This document shows, piece by piece, positions 24,149 to 29,467 of a stretch of DNA of 29,467 nt. The DNA comes from Bacteroidota bacterium (GTDB lineage Bacteria > Bacteroidota > Bacteroidia > Chitinophagales > Chitinophagaceae): the NCBI GenBank assembly GCA_023429825.1, contig JAEZDC010000045.1, positions 1 through 29,467 on the forward strand. The letters run 5' to 3'. A model generated the notes under the pieces. The model was given only the letters and a program-made list of their open reading frames with translations. It was not told the DNA's origin and ran no database searches. Position numbers and translations under genes: made by a program. How positions within the stretch are numbered: the stretch's first letter is position 1; each line of letters opens with the position of its first letter.

Positions 24149-24936
24149 TTCAATTCCAGGTCTATAAGAAAATGATCAGCGTAATTTGAAAGAAACGGCA
24201 TCTTGTTCAATGCCCTCTCTGCGACATCCAATTTATTTAATATTCCCCGTTTGCCAATCCATGTATTATTGAAATAGGAGGGAGGTATGGCAAGCCCGAT
24301 TGGCTGTGAACGAATCACTTTAAAATCTTTACTTAATGTATCTAAATTCTTTTTATTGTAATACCAGATATCCATTTCTTCATCGCCTACAGTAGCTTTT
24401 ACACCTTTCGAGGTATGCCGCCTGAACGCTTTTTTAAATTGAAACTTAGACGAAAAATATATGATCTCCCATAAGCAATGCTTAGGCATCAGCACTAAAA
24501 TCAGTCTTCCATTCTTTTTTAATAAAAACTTTGCAGCATGTAATAGTTTTTCCAGTTGATTTTTTTCTATGCAGTTGATCCCGCCAAAGTTTGAAAAAAT
24601 AAGATCAAACCGTTGCTCGCCTTCCAGTAGTTCAATTTGATTTATATCGAGCCATAATGTGCTGATACTTTTCTGCAGGTGATTGTCTAATACCTTCCGT
24701 TGCGTTTGCATCAGCATCTTCCTTGAAATATCAGTTGCGATCACTTTACTACCGTGATTCGCAAAAAACACAGCATCCTCACCCGTACCGCAATTCAACT
24801 CTAATACATCTTTGCCTGCTAAATGAAGATGATTGCTCAGGTATTTCCATACATATTTCCGTTGCAGTCTACCTATTAGAGAATGGGTAAACTCAATATC
24901 ATACCGTTCTGCACTATCGTCAAATGTTGCCTTCAT
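24145..24936 (-). CDS. Class I SAM-dependent methyltransferase
   Basis: 263 residues. DVLELNCGTGEDAVFFA (43-59) is motif I, with an unusual Cys at the third glycine-rich position. VIATDISRKML (65-75) binds the SAM ribose, and FDLIFSNFGGINCI is motif IV. Family members of this type methylate small molecules such as quinones, sugars or lipids. The gene is overlapped on both sides (17 bases with the upstream radical SAM gene, 4 bases with the downstream one), so it must act in the same pathway as its flanking paralogues. Confidence 0.9.
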   Translation of the reverse strand: MKATFDDSAERYDIEFTHSLIGRLQRKYVWKYLSNHLHLAGKDVLELNCGTGEDAVFFANHGSKVIATDISRKMLMQTQRKVLDNHLQKSISTLWLDINQIELLEGEQRFDLIFSNFGGINCIEKNQLEKLLHAAKFLLKKNGRLILVLMPKHCLWEIIYFSSKFQFKKAFRRHTSKGVKATVGDEEMDIWYYNKKNLDTLSKDFKVIRSQPIGLAIPPSYFNNTWIGKRGILNKLDVAERALNKMPFLSNYADHFLIDLELK

Positions 24937-26398
24937 GGGCCAGGCCGAATTTTCTTAGTTGAGTTTGCTTGTATAACCTGTTCATCGAAAAATAAAATCC
25001 ATACATACCTCTCAGCAAGTCGCTGAAAGAGGATATGGCAGGTGTAGTAAAAAATTTCTTCAGCAGGCTATAACTCTGTTTTTCTCTGTACCTGCTGTGG
25101 ACATACCGCTGGAGAATTTTGTAAAATTCTTTCGGATAGGTATTAGTGAACATCATTGCCAGTTCATCCGAATCAGTCCAGTTACTTTTTTCTTTGAGTT
25201 GCTGTTTTACAGTATCAAAGAGTTTTGTTCCCGGTAAAGGATAAGTTACAGAAATTCCAATATTATCCGGCATCAGGTCCATGATCATTTTGAGCGTTGC
25301 ATCGATGTCTTCTTTTGTTTCGCCGGGATAACCGAATTGTAAAAAGAAAGCAGATTTAACACCAAACTTTTTTAAGAGCATGCGGCTCATGTAGATCTGC
25401 TCAACAGTGGTTCCTTTTTCCATGGCGTCTAATATCTTCTGACTGCCACTTTCAGCACCGATCCATACTTCATCACATCCTGCCATGGCCAGGTATTTCA
25501 CTGCATCTTTTTCCAGTAAAAGATCTGCCCTTGATTGGATCTTGAATTTAAACTGCAAATTTTCCTGTACAACCAGCTCGGCAAATTCTTTGATCCAGCT
25601 GGTCTTAATGCCAAATATGTCATCGCAAAACCAGATATGTTCTGCGCCAAATCCATCCACTAATAATTTTAATTCCGCAACAACGCTTTCAACACTGCGT
25701 GCATGGTACCTGTTTCCAAACAAAGGCTTAGCGCACCAGTTACACTTAAACACACACCCCCTGCTGCCGACCAGGTTCAGTGAGAAGTAACCATGTTTAT
25801 TTTTCCAGAGGGCCTTATATTTTTCTATATCCACAAGGTCCCACGCAGGCAGAGGTAACTCGTCTACATTTTTGATCACAGCCCTTCTGCCTGTATTGAT
25901 CAAACTATTGTTCTTATAAAATACAATCCCGGGAACATCATCCACTGTATTACTATTCTGCAATTTTTCAACCAGCTCAAGTAAGCTCATTTCACCTTCG
26001 CCTAATACTACATAGTCAGCTCCATTTTGCAGATACAGGCTGCAGTTATCAGTACTGTCAGAACTGCAAACGATCACCTTGCACCCGTATTGCCTGGCAA
26101 AACTGCTCATCTTAAAAGCAGCCTCCCTCATGTTGGTGAGACACATTTTGGTAAGATAGTTAAAGCCATCATCATAGATCACTACATAATCAGGCTGATG
26201 TTTTTGTAGATGGTCTATGATCTCGTAAGGAGAATCAGCAAGCATGCTATCAAATAATGCCACATCAAACTTGTGCTGCCTCATCAATGCAGCAGCATAT
26301 AAAGTACCCAACGGAGGATAGGCGTTTCCTGCCTTCTTCTGCTTTAGATCTAACGATAAAAAATATGAATGTGTAAATAATATTCTATTCATTTTCAT
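24920..26398 (-). CDS. Cobalamin-binding-type radical SAM protein (first copy, altered B12 domain)
   Basis: 492 residues. The radical SAM motif is Cys215, Cys219 and Cys222 in RGCVFKCNWC, with later strands IWFCDDIF, VWIGAESGSQKILDAM and LQFGYPGETKEDI. The N-terminal domain keeps the shape of a B12-binding domain (PPLGTLYAAALMRQH, VVLGEGE). However, the usual GGP strand end is replaced by VIVCSSDSTDNCS (108-120), so cobalamin binding may be lost or altered. A C-terminal extension of about 90 residues is basic and aromatic. It overlaps the methyltransferase gene by 17 bases. Confidence 0.88.
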   Translation of the reverse strand: MKMNRILFTHSYFLSLDLKQKKAGNAYPPLGTLYAAALMRQHKFDVALFDSMLADSPYEIIDHLQKHQPDYVVIYDDGFNYLTKMCLTNMREAAFKMSSFARQYGCKVIVCSSDSTDNCSLYLQNGADYVVLGEGEMSLLELVEKLQNSNTVDDVPGIVFYKNNSLINTGRRAVIKNVDELPLPAWDLVDIEKYKALWKNKHGYFSLNLVGSRGCVFKCNWCAKPLFGNRYHARSVESVVAELKLLVDGFGAEHIWFCDDIFGIKTSWIKEFAELVVQENLQFKFKIQSRADLLLEKDAVKYLAMAGCDEVWIGAESGSQKILDAMEKGTTVEQIYMSRMLLKKFGVKSAFFLQFGYPGETKEDIDATLKMIMDLMPDNIGISVTYPLPGTKLFDTVKQQLKEKSNWTDSDELAMMFTNTYPKEFYKILQRYVHSRYREKQSYSLLKKFFTTPAISSFSDLLRGMYGFYFSMNRLYKQTQLRKFGLAHEGNI

Positions 26399-26404
26399 TT
26401 TAGG

Positions 26405-27340
26405 TTATAAAACCACATCATGCCGTAGTTCAAATGCTTGTATATTTTCCTGGAACTTCTGTAATATTCTTTTTCGGTGTCCGCTAAGATGCAGCTTAAA
26501 ATCATCTTCTGTTATGACCATGTCGTTATCAAAAGCCACGATCTTTCCTTTTCGTACTTTCATCATAAATCGTCGCTTATAGAACCTGAAAATTTTCTGA
26601 TTAAGCCATTTGAAGGTTTGATGCTGCCATAAGTTATTCAACCACCTCCGGTATTCGAAAATGTGTGTGGGTAAATTCATTTCAAAGTGCGGAACGTATT
26701 CTTTGATCCAACTATTTGCCGTAAGAAATCTCTCAAATTCATCCCGGTTATATATGGGAATGAGCGTAGCTATTTCGATGGCCGTATATACATTTTTATC
26801 AGGTATCTCCAGGTTATTTTCTGTAATAATATAGTTCGGGCAGAAATATTTTTGTAACCCAAAAACCTCCAACGTCTCTACTATGCAACTCATGAAAAAC
26901 TTTGTAAGCCAAAGGCTGTTCTTCCGGGCAATAATAAAATAATCTATATCAGAATGGTCATCCATATAACGTTTAGAAAGAGAGCCGGAAATACAAAGAC
27001 ATTTGATAAAAGGGAATTTACTTAACAGCCAGGCCTGCCGATGTGCAATTCGGAGGTATTTTTCAGCCCTTTGATTTCCTTCTAATCTTGATGCAATGAT
27101 ATTCTCCGGGTTATCTACCCAGACAAAATCATCTTTAGCGTATATGAAACCCTTTCCTATTAATTTAGCCAGTGCAGCCTGAATCTCTATTTTATTCCCA
27201 TTCCCGACAAACTGGAATAGTTCTTCTTTTCTTAGCGGGTAACTAAAAATCTTGAAATAGAGTAAAACTCTCAAAATTGAGGATGAAATCTCATCAGTTG
27301 ATGATAGTGCAGGATTCCGCAATGGTGCAGGCACAAGCAT
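26405..27340 (-). CDS. Winged-helix plus nucleotidyltransferase-fold protein
   Basis: 311 residues. Residues 15-85 form a likely winged helix (ISSSILRVLLYFKIFSYPL, then a basic helix and a hairpin around FIYAKDDFVWVD). Residues 110-240 contain the Pol-beta nucleotidyltransferase motif: ISGSLSKRY (118-125) followed by DIDYF with Asp131 and Asp133. The C-terminus is basic. Proteins of this fold transfer a nucleotide to a protein, RNA, antibiotic or metabolite; here no substrate is apparent. As the first gene of the operon, six bases before a radical SAM gene, it could be a regulator, an activating enzyme or both. It is not a typical sugar-nucleotide pyrophosphorylase. Confidence 0.78.
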   Translation of the reverse strand: MLVPAPLRNPALSSTDEISSSILRVLLYFKIFSYPLRKEELFQFVGNGNKIEIQAALAKLIGKGFIYAKDDFVWVDNPENIIASRLEGNQRAEKYLRIAHRQAWLLSKFPFIKCLCISGSLSKRYMDDHSDIDYFIIARKNSLWLTKFFMSCIVETLEVFGLQKYFCPNYIITENNLEIPDKNVYTAIEIATLIPIYNRDEFERFLTANSWIKEYVPHFEMNLPTHIFEYRRWLNNLWQHQTFKWLNQKIFRFYKRRFMMKVRKGKIVAFDNDMVITEDDFKLHLSGHRKRILQKFQENIQAFELRHDVVL

Positions 27341-27581
27341 AATTAGCAGTTAGTTCCTAAAACTATAATTTTTTAGCCAATGCTTCAACTGCGTTTCGCA
27401 TGAAAAAGGCATGGCATCTCTAATTAAATAACAACGGTGGGAAAAATGGTAACAAATGCTAGGCAATGATAACGCTTTTTTAGCTGCTGGCAGATCCAAA
27501 TTCTTCCTCTTTATGCAATTGTGAGAAACAGGTATATAATTTGAAGGATTAGCAATCACTTCTTAACCAGCAGTTGCTTGT

Positions 27582-29467
27582 ATGCCTTCAAAGATCAAAA
27601 AACTTTTAGTTGCCAATAGGGGAGAAATTGCTATCAGGATACTCAGAGCTTGTACGGAACTGGAGATACCTACAGTTGCAGTGTATACTTACGAAGACCG
27701 TTATTCACTCCACCGGTATAAAGCTGATGAAGCATACCAGGTAGGAGACGAAGCCGATCCGTTGAAACCTTACCTGAATATTGAGGAAATAATCCACATA
27801 GCCAAATCCTGTGGTGCAGATGCGATCCATCCCGGATATGGATTTTTATCAGAGAATCCTGCTTTCGCACAGGCTTGTGCAGATAATAATATCATTTTCG
27901 TGGGACCTTCTCCAGAGGTGATGAAACAACTCGGCGATAAGGTGCTGGCTAAGCAAAAAGCAGAGGCATGTGATATCCCACTTATAAAAAGTAGCCAGGT
28001 AGAACTTACCGATGTTGAAGTCGCAAAAACAGAGGCTTCAAAGATCGGGTTGCCCATAATGCTCAAATCAGCTGCAGGTGGCGGTGGAAGAGGTATGCGG
28101 GTGATACGAACTGAAGAAGATCTGCAAAAGAGCTTCACGGAAGCGAAGCGGGAAGCGAAGAACGCTTTTGGTGACGATACTGTTTTCTTCGAAAAATTTA
28201 TTGATGAACCCAAACACATAGAAGTACAGATCGTTGCCGACCGTCATGGAAACGTGGTGCATTTGTTTGAACGGGATTGCTCTTTACAGAGACGATTCCA
28301 GAAGATCGTAGAGGTAGCTCCTTCTGTGAACCTGGATGATTCAGTAAAACAACAGGTGTATGAATATGCAGTCAAGATCTGTAAGGCGGTTGGCTACAAT
28401 AACGTAGGAACTGTTGAATTCCTGGTAGATAAAAGCAATAATGTTTATTTCATTGAAGTAAATCCAAGGATACAGGTTGAGCACACGGTAACCGAAATGA
28501 TCACAGGCATTGACCTGGTAAAAACGCAGATACATATTGCTGAAGGGTATCGGCTGAGTGATCCCGAGATAGGCATTGAACAGGATAAGCTTAGAAAAAA
28601 TGGTTATGCGATCCAATGCAGGATAACTACTGAAGATCCCGAGAATAATTTCATGCCTGACTACGGAACTGTTTTAGCTTATCGCAGTGCAGAAGGCTTC
28701 GGTATCCGCTTAGATGAAGGAAGCATTTATAACGGCGTTAAAATATCACCCTTTTTCGACTCCTTACTGGTAAAGGTTACAGCGCATTCTTCATCGATCG
28801 AAGATGCTGCTTCTAAACTCAAAAGGGCTTTACTCGAATTCAGGATAAGAGGCGTAAAAACCAATATGCGTTTTCTCCTCAACATTATTCGTCATCCTGA
28901 ATTCATTGCAGGTAATGCTACCGTCAACTTCCTCCAAAACCACCCGGAGCTTTTCACTTTCAAACCACTGAAAGACCGGGGTACTAAATTCCTGAAATAC
29001 TTAGCGGAGGTTACTGTAAATGGCCATCCCGACGTAGCTAAACCTGATAAAGCGAAAACCTTTGAGAAACCGATCATCCCGCATTACGATGAGAATAAAC
29101 CGATCGCAGATGGAAGCAAACAACTCTTGGATAAACTCGGTCCTGATGAGTTTGCTAAATGGTTGCTCAGCGAAAAAAAGATCCATTATACTGACACTAC
29201 TTTCAGAGACGCACATCAATCTCTGTTAGCGACAAGGCTCAGAACATACGATATGATGAAGGTGGCCAGTGCATTTGCGCAATCTTTCCCTCAAACATTT
29301 AGCATGGAGGTATGGGGTGGTGCCACTTTCGATGTCTGTATGCGGTTTTTATATGAAGATCCATGGAGAAGATTACAACTCATTCGAAAAGCGGTTCCGA
29401 ATATTTTATTACAGATGCTGTTGCGTGGGGCGAATGCAGTGGGTTATAAAGCATATCCCGATAATGT
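27582..29467 (+). CDS. pyc: Pyruvate carboxylase, N-terminal part (cut by the window edge)
   Basis: From the ATG at 27582 the frame stays open for 628 codons to the end of the window. Biotin carboxylase domain (about 1-450): VANRGEIAIRI (10-20), IHPGYGFLSEN (82-92), the ATP-grasp loop SAAGGGGRGM (163-172) and EVNPRIQVEH near 295. Near 540 the carboxyltransferase domain begins with TDTTFRDAHQSLLATR, the signature of pyruvate carboxylase rather than of an acetyl-CoA carboxylase subunit. The biotin-carrier domain should lie beyond the window. The enzyme makes oxaloacetate from pyruvate and bicarbonate with ATP. It is divergent from the radical SAM/glycosyltransferase operon and unrelated to it by function. 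Confidence 0.95.
   Translation, partial: MPSKIKKLLVANRGEIAIRILRACTELEIPTVAVYTYEDRYSLHRYKADEAYQVGDEADPLKPYLNIEEIIHIAKSCGADAIHPGYGFLSENPAFAQACADNNIIFVGPSPEVMKQLGDKVLAKQKAEACDIPLIKSSQVELTDVEVAKTEASKIGLPIMLKSAAGGGGRGMRVIRTEEDLQKSFTEAKREAKNAFGDDTVFFEKFIDEPKHIEVQIVADRHGNVVHLFERDCSLQRRFQKIVEVAPSVNLDDSVKQQVYEYAVKICKAVGYNNVGTVEFLVDKSNNVYFIEVNPRIQVEHTVTEMITGIDLVKTQIHIAEGYRLSDPEIGIEQDKLRKNGYAIQCRITTEDPENNFMPDYGTVLAYRSAEGFGIRLDEGSIYNGVKISPFFDSLLVKVTAHSSSIEDAASKLKRALLEFRIRGVKTNMRFLLNIIRHPEFIAGNATVNFLQNHPELFTFKPLKDRGTKFLKYLAEVTVNGHPDVAKPDKAKTFEKPIIPHYDENKPIADGSKQLLDKLGPDEFAKWLLSEKKIHYTDTTFRDAHQSLLATRLRTYDMMKVASAFAQSFPQTFSMEVWGGATFDVCMRFLYEDPWRRLQLIRKAVPNILLQMLLRGANAVGYKAYPDN

Noticed and set aside
27350..27559. 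69-residue minus-strand ORF before pyruvate carboxylase
   Set aside because: No signal peptide, domain or terminator; the composition is random-like. I treat the interval as the intergenic region with promoters of both flanking units.
27670..29219. Several 60-149 residue minus-strand ORFs
   Set aside because: All lie inside the pyruvate carboxylase gene, whose plus frame is open throughout and carries all expected motifs.

Overview
The window looks like chromosomal DNA of a Bacteroidota bacterium, most likely of the Chitinophagaceae. The signs are a C-terminal type IX secretion sorting domain at the left edge, signal peptides that often end just before a Gln, the gene order trpEGDCFBA, near absence of Shine-Dalgarno sequences, and several promoters of the Bacteroidota type (TTTG, then 18-19 bases, then TAnnTTTG). 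The genus cannot be named from this sequence alone.

Layout. (1) 1-249: the end of a secreted T9SS-dependent protein and its terminator. (2) 395-965: a long non-coding repeat region in which short units recur every 21-22 bases, between the converging ends of that gene and trpA. (3) 978-7471: a complete, tightly packed tryptophan operon on the minus strand, preceded by a ribosome-mediated attenuator. Its leader peptide has three consecutive Trp codons, and its mutually exclusive antiterminator and terminator hairpins can be read directly. (4) 7622-15825: a run of small envelope and secreted proteins: a lipoprotein, a Lys/Asp-rich secreted protein with a C-H/H-H-C motif, a 51-residue Cys-containing protein, a TPR membrane protein, TspO, two unknown secreted proteins, a DUF4197 lipoprotein, a histidine phosphatase, an outer-membrane barrel, an RlpA-like protein and a VanX-type dipeptidase. 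Most are bounded by clear hairpin terminators. (5) 15818-27340: a biosynthetic locus with three cobalamin-binding-type radical SAM proteins, two methyltransferases, three glycosyltransferases, one ABC exporter and one winged-helix/nucleotidyltransferase protein. Seven of these form one overlapping minus-strand operon (27340 down to 19153). (6) 27582-end: the first two thirds or so of a pyruvate carboxylase gene, cut by the window edge.

How the genes work together. The trp genes encode every step from chorismate to tryptophan and are sensed at the leader by translation of its Trp codons. TrpE also keeps the feedback motif LLES-x10-S. The radical SAM/glycosyltransferase/ABC locus looks like a pathway that builds, modifies and exports a glycosylated, possibly lipid-linked product. 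The product is unknown, and this locus is the best candidate here for an undescribed system. The phased repeat arrays at 395-965 and 9165-9263 are the most striking non-coding structure.
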